Assembly: GCA_963575745.1 (NCBI GenBank)
Contig: CAUYUJ010015755.1
Coordinates: 245,956-309,955, forward strand
Reading direction: 5' to 3'
Length of the DNA: 64,000 nt
From: Prorocentrum cordatum
Taxonomy: Eukaryota > Sar > Dinophyceae > Prorocentrales > Prorocentraceae
Position numbers and translations under genes: made by a program. Under the pieces are notes generated by a model. It worked only from the letters and a program-made list of their open reading frames with translations. It was not told the origin of the DNA and did no database searches. Numbering within the stretch: the first letter of the stretch is position 1; each line of letters opens with the position of its first letter. This document shows, piece after piece, positions 40,866-50,808 of the stretch.

Positions 40866-41227
40866 GCCTGGAATGATCACGCGCTGCGGTTTCCCATGCC
40901 AACGTCCTCGGACGTGTGCGCCCTGCCACGAGCGCGTTCCGGGAAGATGCTCCTGGAAGGCGCTGAAAAGATAAGGCCACATCTCGGGGACGCTCCCGGC
41001 ACCGCTCCCCCAGCCTTTCCGGGCAGCCTCCACAGCGCTCCAGGAGGGCCCAAGACGCCCCCCAGGAGCCCCCAGAATGCGAAAGGATGGCCCAAGACGC
41101 TCCCGAGCAGCCCAAGTCAGCCTTCCGACGGCTCTCGAGGCTCCCAGGTGGCCTCCAAGAGACCCCAAGAAGTTTGATAGGTATCACGGTACGGCCCGAA
41201 GAGGCCAAAGTCGTATATGTTCAATGG
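40866..41227. repeat. palindrome right arm, 362 bp
   Basis: Reverse complement of 40433-40794. Begins GCCTGGAATGATCACGCGCT and ends TCGTATATGTTCAATGG, where the composite element starts. Confidence 0.95.
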
Positions 41228-41368
41228 TTCCCAACCATCCTGTGGTGTTGGGTCCTCGTTTTGAAGAGACAGCGCCCCGCGTCTCCTCTCCTCTCCTCTC
41301 CTCTCCTCTCCTCCTCCTCCTCCTCTCCCCCCTCCTCCCTCCTCCCATCGCCGTGGTCATACTCATCG

Positions 41369-41453
<85 letters not shown>

Positions 41454-41575
41454 CGTCATCATCACCACCAGCATCATCATCGTCATCATCATCGCCATCG
41501 CCATTAGTTCCCAACCATCCTGTCATCATCACCACCAGCATCATCATCGTCATCACCAGCATCAGTCATCATCAC

Positions 41576-41622
<47 letters not shown>

Positions 41623-41623
41623 G

Positions 41624-41696
<73 letters not shown>

Positions 41697-43163
41697 GCCA
41701 TTAGTTCCCATTTCCGCACACCCCTCACACGTTTCGGGAGCTCCACCGAAGCCCCATTCGCATGGGCACACCCCTCACACGTTTCGTGGCCCCACCTCCA
41801 CCGAAGGCCCCAGTGGCAGGGTTCGCATGCCGCCCCCACCCCACTTTGGCACACCCCTCACACGTTTCGTGGCCCCATAGGTAGCTCCACCGAAGGCCCC
41901 AGTGGCAGGGTTCGCATGCCGCCCCCACCCACTTTGGCACACCCCTCACACGTTTCGTGGCCCCATAGGTAGCTCCACCGAAGGCCCCAGTGGCAGGGTT
42001 CGCATGCCGCCCCCACCCCACTTTGGCACACCCCTCACACGTTTCGTGGCCCCATAGGTAGCTCCACCGAAGGCCCCAGTGGCAGGGTTCGCATGCCGCC
42101 CCCACCTCACTTTGGCACACCCCTCACGCGTTTCGTGGCCCCATAGGTAGCTCCACCGAAGGCCCCAGTGGCAGGGTTCGCATGCCGCCCCCGCCCCACT
42201 TTGGCACACCCCTCACACGTTTCGTGGCCTCATAGGGAGCTCCACCGAAGGCCCCAGTGGCAGGGTTCGCATGCCGCCCCCATCTCACTTTGGCACACCC
42301 CTCACACGTTTCGTGGCCTCATAGGGAGCTCCACCGAACCGACGGCCCCAGTGGCAGGGTTCGCATGCCGTCCCCAGCCCACTTTGGCACACCCCTCACG
42401 CATTTCGTGGCCCCATAGGGTGCTCTACCGAAGGCCCCCGTGGCAGGGTTCGCATGCCGCCCCCACCCACTTTTGCACACCCCTCACACGTTTCGTGGCC
42501 CCATTGGGAGTTCCACCGACGGCCCCAGTGGCAGGGTTCGCATGCGTCCGCGCCACCCATGTCGACACACCCTTGACACGTTTCGTGGCCCCATAATGAG
42601 CTCCACCGAAGGCCCCAGTGGCAGAGTTGGCATGCCGCCCCTCGCCCATTTCGGCACACCCCTCACACGTTTCGTGGCCCCATAGGGAGCTCCACCGAAG
42701 GGGCCCCAGTGGTTGCGTTCGCATGCGTCCCCACCACCCATTTCGGCACACCCCTCATACGTTTCGTGGCCCCATAGGGAGCTCCACCGAAGGCCCCAGT
42801 GGCTCCCCACCACCCATTTCGGCACACCCCTCACACGTTTCGTGGCCCCATAGGGAGCTCCACCGAAGGCCCTAGTGGTTGCGTTCGCATGCGTCCCCAC
42901 CACCCATTTCGGCACACCCCTCATACGTTTCGTGGCCCCATAGGGAGCTCCACCGAAGGCCCCAGTGGCAGGGTCCGCATGCCTCCCCACCACCCATTTC
43001 GGCACACCCTTCACACGTTTCGTGGCCCCATAGGGAGCTCCACCGAAGTCCCCAGTGGCGCGGTGCCTATGAGAAGAGGGGCCTAGTTTGCGTGCCCCCT
43101 CCTTCGTCTCATATCCGTGCGGTACTCGCAGCTGCACATGGTTGGGTCCTTCGCCAGGCTAAT
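41228..43163. mobile_element. composite element carrying 88-90 bp satellite, copy 2
   Basis: Left end CCCAACCATCCTGTGGTGTT then GGGTCCTCGTTTTGAAGAGA, a CTC tract, (ATC)n 41372-41700, about fifteen 88-bp units (about 41710-43075; core TTTGGCACACCCCTCACACG, GTGGCCCCATAGG), right end GTTGGGTCCTTCGCCAGGCT. Compared with copy 1 it has gained the ATC microsatellite, in which the motif CCCAACCATCCTGT is repeated (41508). The empty site is visible in the other palindrome arm; no target-site duplication longer than one or two T is apparent. Confidence 0.82.
41372..41700. repeat. (ATC)n microsatellite
   Basis: Two long pure runs interrupted at about 41500-41570. Frames read as His, Ser, Ile or Asp/Met runs. 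Confidence 0.97.
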
Positions 43164-43330
43164 TTTTTCAATGTTTTTGGCTTCTCGCGTTTTCGAGCTT
43201 CCAACGGTCCAAGAGCGCCGAAGAGCCTCCCAAGACCGCCCCAAGACCACCCAAGAGACCCTCAGGACGGCCCCAAGACGGACCAAGAAGGCTCAGACCA
43301 TTCGACATTGCAGTCGCCAGCGTTTGCGCT

Positions 43331-43366
43331 AGAACCTAAGCGCGCGCGAAGCGCGCGCGTGGTTCT

Positions 43367-43424
<58 letters not shown>
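43331..43424. repeat. AGAACC hairpin copy 2, (CT)n and (TA)n
   Basis: AGAACC, then GCGCGCGCGAAGCGCGCGCG, then GGTTCT (43331-43366) forms a long fold-back. (CT)n 43369-43402 and (TA)n 43403-43424 follow directly. Confidence 0.85.
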
Positions 43425-43425
<1 letters not shown>

Positions 43426-44036
43426 GTGTTGGCGGTGCGCCGTGGCACGAAATTCCCCCCCAGCACTACCGGGGGGGTTCGTGCACTACCGGGGGGTTTC
43501 GTGCAGCCCGCACCGGGTGCCGTCAGCGGCTTAGAACACCCCCCCCTTGCCGCTTTACCGGGGGGGTTCGTGCAGGCCGCATTGGGTCCTCCCCTGTCAC
43601 TTTACGGGGGGGTTTCGTGCAGGCCGCACTGCGTCAACCTGGGCTCCGTGGGGGGGTGGGAGTGGGGGGTGGCTCGTGGCCACAATACGAGAGGCTGCTG
43701 CGCAACTCCCAAGAGCCGCTGTGGGGGGTCGACGGCACGGCCGCGTAGAGAAGAGCACTGCCGCCGTGTTCCGGCACGGCCCTGGGATGCAATGCCGCCG
43801 CCGTGTTCCGGCCCGTCCTGGTAAGATTCGCGCGTCGGGGCTGGGGTTCGCGCGTGCAGGGAGCGCGCCGCTTACGGAGGGGTTGCGTCCTTACCGGGGG
43901 GTTTCGTGCAGCCTACCAGAGGAGGTCGTGTTTACCGGGGGGGTTCGTGCAGGCTCGCACCGGGAATGGCGCCAGCTCGAAACCCCCCAGGAGAGATTAC
44001 CGGGGGGGGGGGTCGCTCCGCACCGGGCACCGCCGC
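43425..44036. mobile_element. ACCGGGGGGGTTCGTGCAG repeat element between (TA)n tracts
   Basis: About seven copies of TTTACCGGGGGGGTTCGTGC followed by AGGCCGCACCGGG-like sequence (near 43468, 43487, 43555, 43600, 43889, 43933, 44000), unevenly spaced. The outer ends are inverted (TGTTGGCGGTGCGCCGTGG; reverse complement of the right end TGCGGCGGTGCCCGGTGC) and both abut (TA)n (43403-43424 and 44037-44061). That fits insertion into, or duplication of, a TA target. Confidence 0.65.
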
Positions 44037-44061
44037 ATATATATATATATATATATATATA

Positions 44062-44455
44062 CACAAGATTTTAAGGCTCGCTGCGCTTCGCCTTCTAATC
44101 TTGATCCTTGCACCTACGATGTTTCTGGGCGCGGGCGAGAACACAATTGTTCAATGAGGTGTGTGGGAATTGTGCGAGCGGAGGCGAGGCGAGGCGAGTG
44201 CGCGGTAGCGCCCGGGGCGGGGCTCAGGGCGCAGAGTTGGTGGACGCTGGAGTGGAGGTGAAGGTGGAAAGTCGGATGCCGGACGCTAGAGGTCGGAGTG
44301 CTGAGCTGATGGAGGCTGGAAGTCTATAGGTGGAAGTCCCACCAGCCCTTTAGGGCTACGGTGGTATAACGAGTTTGGTCTTCTCTCTTCCCCTTCCTTC
44401 CCCTGCTCGGGGGAGGGGTAACCTTCCCCTGGACCTGGAGGGGGGGGGGGGATGG
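44062..44455. other. unassigned
   Basis: Contains AAGGCTCGCTGCGCTTCGCC TT as a small palindrome near 44072, and GGTGGAAGTC-type short repeats. No gene recognised. Confidence 0.35.
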
Positions 44456-45180
44456 AGGCGTTAGAGCGTCCAAGATGGCTCAAGATGGCTCCAAGAGGCG
44501 CCCCAAGTCGCAAGATGGCCTCCAAGATGGCCCGAGATACCTCAAGATGGGTCAAGATAGCCTCCGACACACCTCCAAGAGTCCTCAAGACGGATCCACG
44601 TGCCCTTCGAGCCCTCCACGGCGCCCTCCAAGAAGCCAAAACCCTTCAAAAGCCTAAGGAAAGTCAATGTGTTTGGCATTCTCGTCTTTTCGCTTCCGAT
44701 GGGCCCCTGAGGCATCAAGATGGCCCCAAGATGGCCCAAGAGAGCCCCAAGAGGGGCCCAAGAAGGCCCAAGACGGCCCCACGATCGCCCAAGAGGCTTC
44801 CAAAGAGCGCTCCAACACGTCCCCAAGACGCCGTTTGAGAGCCTCCGAGGGGGGGACCTGAACTGAGGACCCCCGCTCTTTTTGAACAATGGGGCCCAAG
44901 ACGGGCCCGAGAGGCCTCCCGGCCTCTCCTGAAGATTCTCCACCCCGCCCTTTTTGGCCCAAGATGGCTCCAAGAGAGCCCTAGATAACCCAAGATGGCC
45001 TCCAAAATGGCCCAAGATAGCCAAGCATGGCTCAAGATAGAGCCTCCGACAGATCTCCAAGAGGCCTCAAGACAGCCTGAATATGGCCCAACATAGCCGA
45101 GCATGGCTCAGAATAGCTTCCGACAGCCTCTAGCCGAGCATGGCTCAGGATAGCCTCCAAGAGGCCTCGGGAAAGCTGGC
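44456..45180 (+). repeat. CCAAGA/CAAGATGGC minisatellite block
   Basis: A CAAGATGGCTC-rich variant; punctuation near 44655-44720 (TTGGCATTCTCGTCTTTTCG then CTTCCGATGGG). Confidence 0.85.
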
Positions 45181-45184
45181 AATC

Positions 45185-46100
45185 ATCAAATTGTGGTTCC
45201 CCAGACCCTGGAAACCGGTCGTGGGATCTCTTTGGGGCCCCCGAGGTGTGTCCTGTGGCGCCTTGGTGTCTTTGGGGAGCTTGGATATGAGTCTCAGATC
45301 TGGGGCCCTTCAGAAGGCAGCGGAGAAGGAAGACAGCGAACTACAGGAGAGAGAGGAGCAGGAGGAGGAAGAGCAAGAGGAAGCCTTGTCGTAGGCCCGT
45401 GGTGGGGTCTTCTTGGACCGTCCAGGAGTCTCGTGGGTTCTTCAGGGGAGCTGGTGATAGCAGTCTGGGGTCTGGGGTATGTTTTAGTTCTCCCGAGTGT
45501 TCCGTGGGCTCCTGAGACGAAAGGAGAACTGCGCATCAAATTGTGGTTCCCCGGACCCTGGAAGCCTGTCGTGGGATCTCTTTGGGGCCCCCGAGGTGTG
45601 TCTTGTGGCGCCTTGGTGTCTTTGGTGAGCTTGGATATGAGTCTCAGATCTGGGGCCCTTCAGAAGGCAGCGGAGAAGGAAGACAGCGAACTACAGGAGA
45701 GAGAGGAGCAGGAGGAGGAAGAGCAAGAGGAAGCCTTGTCGTAGGCCCGTGGTGGGGTCTTCTTGGACCGTCCAGGAGTCTCGTGGGTTCTTCAGGGGAG
45801 CTGGTGATAGCAGTCTGGGGTCTGGGGTATGTTTTAGTTCTCGCGAGTGTTCCGTGGGCTCCTGAGACGAAAGGAGAACTGCGCATCAAATTGTGGTTCC
45901 CCGGACCCTGGAAGCCTGTCGTGGGCCCTCTTCGGAGCCCCCTTGGTCTGTCTTGGCACCCCTGGTTGCTTTTGGGGAGCTTGTGATAAGAGTATGTGGT
46001 CTGGGGCTTTTGACGAGGCAGCGGAGGAGGAAGACAACGAACTACAGGAGGAGCAAGAGGAGCAGGAGGATAAAGAGCCGGAGGAGGAGGAGCAGCAGAA
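45185..46100. repeat. 350-bp tandem repeat, three units
   Basis: ATCAAATTGTGGTTCCCC occurs at 45186, 45536 and 45886. Units 1 and 2 are almost identical; unit 3 diverges after about 40 bp and then only partly follows. Because 350 is not a multiple of three, the apparent ORFs shift frame between units, which argues against coding. Confidence 0.93.
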
Positions 46101-46110
46101 GGAGGTTGGG

Positions 46111-46277
46111 AGGAGATTTCCGAAGAGTTGGTGTCGAGAGTTAGGTTGGAACCTTCTTGGACTTTCTTGGGGATGTCTTCAGAGCCTCGAAGGAGGAGAT
46201 TTCCGAAGAGTTGGTGTCGAGAGTTAGGTTGGAACCTTCTTGGACTTTCTTGGGGATGTCTTCAGAGCCTCGAAGGA
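46111..46277. repeat. 83-bp tandem duplication
   Basis: AGGAGATTTCCGAAGAGTTG starts at 46111 and 46194; the two units are essentially identical. A decayed relative is near 46530-46590. Confidence 0.92.
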
Positions 46278-46530
46278 GCAGCTGGAGGAGGATCAGGAGA
46301 AAACCTCCTGAGAAAATGAGTATCAGTTTTCGTATCCCGGAGTCGGTGGAGGCAAATGAGGAGAGGGCGATGGAGGAGGAGGAGGAGGAGGACGAGGAGG
46401 AGGAGGAAGGCGACGAGTTCGAGGGAAGAAGGAGGTTGAGGAGGGGATGAGGGGCAGAGAGGGGGAAACGGAGGAGGAGGAGGTAGAGAAGGACGAGAGA
46501 TGGGCTGTCGGACGTCCGAGTAGGTCATGC
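46278..46530. repeat. GGA-rich tract
   Basis: (GGA)n 46372-46410 and GAGGAGG-rich DNA to about 46495. Confidence 0.85.
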
Positions 46531-47300
46531 CGAGAGTTATCTTGGAACCCTCTTGGGCTCTAGTGGGGATGTCTGCAGGGCCTCATGTGCCGTCTTGGGG
46601 CGAGGTTGAGAAGAACTAGGGGCGATGGGGGGGGCCGCTCAGGTCAATCAGAGTGTAAAGAATTTGACGGCTCTAAGACTGAGTGGAGCTCCTGTTGGTG
46701 CTTTTGTATACCATCGGAGGGCCTTCTTGGGCTGTCCTGGGGCCCTCGTGGGCTGTCTGGGGGGGCTTGGGCCGTCCTGGGGCCGTGTTGGGGCTCTCTC
46801 GGGCCCTCTCTGAAGCATCCCGTGACTCTGTTGGAGCCCTCTTGGGGGTCTTTTAGGGGTCTCTTGGGCGCTCCCTGGCTTTCTTTGCGCTTTATTGACC
46901 CATCTTGGGGCCCCATTGGGCCGCCTGGAAGCCATTTCGGGGCGACCTCGGAAGCTCGCAGATCATTATTGGGCCGTTCGTGGCCAGAAAAGGCGAGAAG
47001 CACAGAATCGTTCAAAAATAAATGGAAAATTAAGGTTTTTGGCCTGCTGAGGCCGTGTTGGAGGTCTTTGCGGGGGCATCCTGGACAGTCTTGAGCCCAT
47101 GTTTGGTCCTGTTGGAGCACTATGGGGCCGTCTTGGGGCCTCTTGGGCCTTGCAGAGGACGTCTCGGAAGTGCCTTCTGCTGTCTTGGGCTCCCGATGTA
47201 GGCCTCGTGTCGCTCTCTTCGGGGTATTTTGGGCCGTCTCGAAGCATTGTGGGGCTCTCTTGGGAGCCTGTGGGGTTCATCTGGGGTCCATGTGGGGGGG
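46531..47300 (-). repeat. CCAAGA-type minisatellite block, minus orientation
   Basis: GGGCCGTCCTGGGGCC-type words; punctuation 46950-47045 (GGCCAGAAAAGGCGAGAAGC). Confidence 0.82.
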
Positions 47301-47349
47301 GGTGTCGGTGACATGCCGGGTTTTTCCTTGTAATTTGATAGGTAGAAGG

Positions 47350-47350
47350 A

Positions 47351-47383
<33 letters not shown>

Positions 47384-47465
47384 TATATAAAATATGCACA
47401 TATATATATATATATGTGTATGCACATATACATATATATATATATATATATATAGATACACTAGT
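47350..47465. repeat. (TA)n microsatellite
   Basis: Three (TA)n runs with CA/TGCACA interruptions. Confidence 0.96.
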
Positions 47466-48165
47466 GTGTACCCGTGGATGAAATCCACGGAGCTGAGCGG
47501 ATCGAAGTTTTGCGGCGCGCGCTGGGTGGTACGACGCTTTCACCAACTGCAGCAGATCCTGTGAAGCTTGTTCTGGAGATGTTCTCCCACCGAAAGCGCC
47601 GAATCCAGCGAGGCGGGCCGTCGGGGAGCCGCTGGGGAGCTTTTTGGGGCCCCTTTGGGGGCCTCTCGGGGCACTCTTGGTCCGTGTAGGGGGTCTCTTG
47701 GACACTCGGGGCCGCCTTGGGCGCCTCTTTTGCCGTCTTGGGGTCTCTTGGGGCCATGGTGGGCTGTCTTTGGCCCCGCTTGGGGTCCTCTTGGGCCGTC
47801 TTGGGCCCCTCTTGGGCCGTCCTGGGATGGGGCCCACTTTGGGAGGCATCTTGGGCCGTGCGACGTCCGTCGTGGGCAGGCCCGGGACCTCGGGTGGCCG
47901 CGGGCAGGCTCGTCTGAAGTGTTCTGGGGCCGTTTGGAGGCTCTCTGGGGGCCCGGGGCCACTAAGAAGTGTTTTAGACACGTTTGGGGCCGTTTGGGGG
48001 CTCTCGGGTGGGCCGGGGGGGCTAGGGCCACTAAGGTTTCTTTCGAATTTATGTGAATGGATACATATACACACATATATATATACATACATACAAACAT
48101 ACATGCATACATACATACATAAATGTAAGGTGTGTGTGTGTATATATACGTTCCTCAATATCAGC
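47466..48165 (-). repeat. short spacer, CCAAGA block, (CATA)n
   Basis: Unassigned to about 47620; CCAAGA-complement words about 47625-48025; (CATA)n/(TACA)n microsatellite 48060-48150. Confidence 0.8.
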
Positions 48166-48233
48166 ATCATCAGCAGCAGCATCATCAACGCGCCGAATCG
48201 ATTTGTACCTCCTCACTGACAGTTGCGCGAGCA

Positions 48234-48458
48234 ATGAAAATTAGAACAGGCGAACTGGATGTTATGGAAAAGGATGCCAGCCCGATCGGCGTGCGAGAGT
48301 TTTTCCTCGGAAGCCCTATGCATACCGCTGGACGGGCCTGGGGCCGACATGCCGCTGATACCGGCGCTGGTGATGGCCCCTCCACGGGAGGCGAATGGTC
48401 GTGGCAGCCAGGAGTGTACCTATTCAGTCTTGGCCTCCTCTGGTGGCAGAAGACGTAG
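48234..48458 (+). CDS. hypothetical ORF, 74 codons (weak)
   Basis: Unrecognised. The frame from ATG 48234 encodes MKIRTGELDVMEKDASPIGV followed by a segment with REFFLGSPMHTAGRAWGRH, ending WWQKT before a stop. Composition is ordinary, unlike the repeat ORFs around it, and the region lacks obvious repeats. The frame is also open upstream of this ATG through (CAG/CAT)-rich DNA, so the start is uncertain. No domain, signal or splice pattern supports it; it could be chance or one exon of a split gene. Confidence 0.18.
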   Translation: MKIRTGELDVMEKDASPIGVREFFLGSPMHTAGRAWGRHAADTGAGDGPSTGGEWSWQPGVYLFSLGLLWWQKT

Positions 48459-48618
48459 ACTATGAACAGGCCATACAAGCTGGCTCCACTGTGTGCTGCC
48501 TGGGACCGTGCCGCGCCGGACTAGGGAGGCAGAGCTATTCAGTCTCACTTGGTCCGGGGTTTCGAGCTTATGCATCTCTCTTTCTTTCTCTCTCTCTCTC
48601 TCTCTCTCTCTAATTATC
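48459..48618. repeat. spacer with (TC)n
   Basis: (TC)n at about 48572-48610; otherwise unassigned. Confidence 0.7.
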
Positions 48619-48793
48619 TCTGGGAGCAAAGCAAGAGATGAACATGCTCTGTTGGAGGTCCGCGCGGATTTCTCGGATCAGCGATGGACCCCCGTCCCTG
48701 GTGCGCGGAGCGCGCGAGTGGCGGCGCCTCAGCGCCGACCGACAAATCCGCGCGGACCGTCGACAGTTTACCTTATGCCTTGTTTCGCTTCCC
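48619..48793. mobile_element. palindromic MITE-like family P, copy 3 (decayed)
   Basis: GGAGGTCCGCGCGGATTTCT, TCGGATCAGCGATGGACCCC, GCGCGGAGCGCGC and AAATCCGCGCGGACCGTCGA correspond to the halves of 60607-60804. Outer arms are degraded. It lies 16 bp upstream of a family-A copy. Confidence 0.72.
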
Positions 48794-48809
48794 GACTCTC
48801 TCCCTCCAT

Positions 48810-48981
48810 TCGGGGGTGGACAGAACCCCCAACAGTGACACGTCGATTAGTGAATTGTCCGTTTTCGGTTTTCGAGAGGGCGCCGTGGCCGTTATTTTCC
48901 AGGCTTGCGCCCGCCAGGTTTGGGCCCGAAGTCGTTTTCACTAAACCACGTTTTACTAAAGGGAGGTCTGTCCATCCCCGA
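48810..48981. mobile_element. MITE-like family A, copy 4
   Basis: 172 bp, nearly identical to copies 1 and 3. Perfect 5-bp duplication TCCAT (48805-48809, 48982-48986). Confidence 0.92.
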
Positions 48982-49249
48982 TCCATGACTGTGGCCGGTG
49001 CTTTGACACATTTTCTCTCGAACTGCATTTGGGCGAGCCCAGAGACCAGGGCGGTCCTCGAAGCTCCGCGCGGCCCTCCGGCAAGCAGAGGCTTGTTGAA
49101 CATTATTTCTTCTTAAGAATAATTATTGTTGGGACCCCTGGTGCACGACCCCCCCGCCGCGCCTAGGCCGCAGCCACATTTTCATCATTTTCGTGAGGAA
49201 GTCTCAGGCAAAACGATTGTGTCCGGATCCGGTTGTTTTGTTGTACTCC

Positions 49250-49870
49250 GTTTTCCCTTGCAAAAAACACTATAAAATGAAAATTCTTGTTCTTACTTGA
49301 TCAAATTGCAAGAATCCCTTGCAAAAAATAAGGTAAAGTGGACATTCGTGCGCGCAAGACGAAATCCTTCCAAAACCTTAGGTTTCGTAACGATTTTAAC
49401 ATAAAAACATCAAAAACCCAATGGTTTTTTAAGAAAAAATTGTCAAAATGTCCTTCCGCGCGCGCTGTCCGAATCCCACAAAACCAATGGTTTTTCAACA
49501 TTTATGTTACATGAGCTCGCGCGAGCTACTTTTTCTTGTTCTAACATAATCAAATTTCAATAATCCCTTGCAAAAAATAAGGTAAAGTGGACATTCGCGC
49601 GCGCAAGACGAAATCCTTCCAGAACCTTAGGTTTCGTAACGATTTCAACATAAAAACATCAAAAAGCCAATGGTTTTTCAAAAAAAAATGTCCAAATTTC
49701 ATCCCGCGCGCGCTGTCCGACTCCCACAAAACCAATGGTTTTTCAACATTTATGTTACATAAGCTCGCGCGAGCTACTTTTTCTTGTTCTTACATAATCA
49801 AATTTCAACATCCCTTGCAAAAAAAAGTAAAGTGGACATTCGCGCGCGCAAGACCAACAAAAAACACGAC
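49250..49870. repeat. about 250-bp AT-rich satellite
   Basis: TCCCTTGCAAAAAATAAGGT at 49313, 49564 and (slightly altered) 49811, periods 251 and 247. Each unit continues with AAAGTGGACATTCGCGCGCG, AACCTTAGGTTTCGTAACGA, AAAACCAATGGTTTTTCAAC and GAGCTCGCGCGAGCTAC. A partial unit precedes at 49253. Strongly AT-rich with embedded CG-rich palindromes, unlike anything else here. Confidence 0.93.
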
Positions 49871-49894
49871 GATCTCAGGAACTTGCCCCAAAAA

Positions 49895-49965
49895 TGTGAC
49901 CAACTCCGCTCTCTCTGTCTCTCTCTCTGTCTGCTCTCTGTCTCTCTCTCTGTCTGTCTGTGTCA
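49895..49965. repeat. TC/TG microsatellite
   Basis: CTCTCTGTCTGTCTGTG-type simple DNA. Confidence 0.9.
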
Positions 49966-50545
49966 TGTATTGTATGTCACAATTGCAGGATGCTGGGCAC
50001 ACGCGCGCCCCGAATAAGTGACCAAGTTCTGTGGGTGTGTACCCCACGCCAGTGTAGTAGCCACGGTCGTCCGCACGCCACGAAGTGAAGTGTCCCAACG
50101 TCATAGGGCGGGAAGCTGGGTTTGGGTGGTCGCGAAGAGTCGTTTGGATATTTGGTAGAGCTTGAACTGCCCCCCCACGAAGTGGGGGTATTGTCTCGCG
50201 TCGCATGAAAACCCTGGCACTGGTGAGAACACTGAGCGTTCGGGTAAAATGATTGTTGTTGTTGTTGTTGTTGTTGTTGCTGCTATTTTTGAGCTGTTTC
50301 CAACGTGCGTCTGCAGGGGGGCATGCCCGACCTAACCGTGCTATCTCGCACAGCTCCTGCTATGATGCGGCCTCCAGCGTCGTCCCAAGCTCCTCGCTCT
50401 TGGCCAGGGTACTGCTGCCGAGGCGTACGGGAGGGGGGGGGGCCGCTGCTGGCCCAGGGGGGGCCCTTCTTCTGCACCAGCGCAGCGTTTTAGCCGCTGT
50501 CTGCGCGGAGATCGCCATGGAGGTGCCGCTCGAGACTGGGCTTAG
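49966..50545. other. unassigned, with (TTG)n and a family-D right-end fragment
   Basis: (TTG)n 50253-50280. GTCTGCAGGGGGGCATGCCC then GACCTAACC (about 50309-50337) resembles a solo right end of family D. A CCCCCCCACGAAGTGGGGG hairpin lies near 50170. Confidence 0.5.
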
Positions 50546-50698
50546 GTCGGGCGCGTCTTCCTACAGGCGGATTTTGGACGACAAATGAAAGATAGATAGT
50601 CAAACAATGATCAAAACATGCCCAAGCATGCTAAAAACATTGTCCCCGTAGTTCTTTGCTACTTTTGAATACTCCGCCTGTAGGGGGACATGCCCGAC
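50546..50698. mobile_element. MITE-like family D (GTCGGGC ends), copy 2
   Basis: 153 bp. Left GTCGGGCGCGTCTTCCTACA then GGCGGATTTT; right-end reverse complement GTCGGGCATGTCCCCCTACA then GGCGGAG. The interior (AGTCAAACAATGATCAAAAC) differs from copy 1 but length and ends agree. Another right-end-like fragment is at about 51655-51685. Confidence 0.8.
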
Positions 50699-50808
50699 TC
50701 AAGACTGGGTCGATGAACGTGTTGGTCACGATGCCCTCGCCCTCCGACCTCTTTCGTTCTTCTACAAAAGTGTGCTGAGGAGAAGAATGGGTAGTTGCCA
50801 GGAGTGTT

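Larger units (their letters stand above)
40331..43264. repeat. large palindrome, outer extent
   Basis: The left arm 40331-40794 pairs with 40866-41227 plus 43166-43264. The right arm is interrupted by the 1.9-kb composite element (41228-43163), so the left arm preserves the pre-insertion sequence (GACCATTGAACATATACGAC preceded by AACATTGAAAA). Confidence 0.88.

Noticed and set aside
40452-41208. About 240-codon ORFs with nearly the same protein on both strands
   Set aside because: They are one frame read along the two arms of the palindrome; substitutions between arms show no coding constraint.
41710-43090. CRISPR-like regular repeats of 88-90 bp
   Set aside because: Units are contiguous satellite copies without unique spacers, in clearly eukaryotic repeat DNA.
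45193-45986. Repeated ORFs in the 350-bp array
   Set aside because: Unit length is not a multiple of three, so the frame changes from unit to unit.
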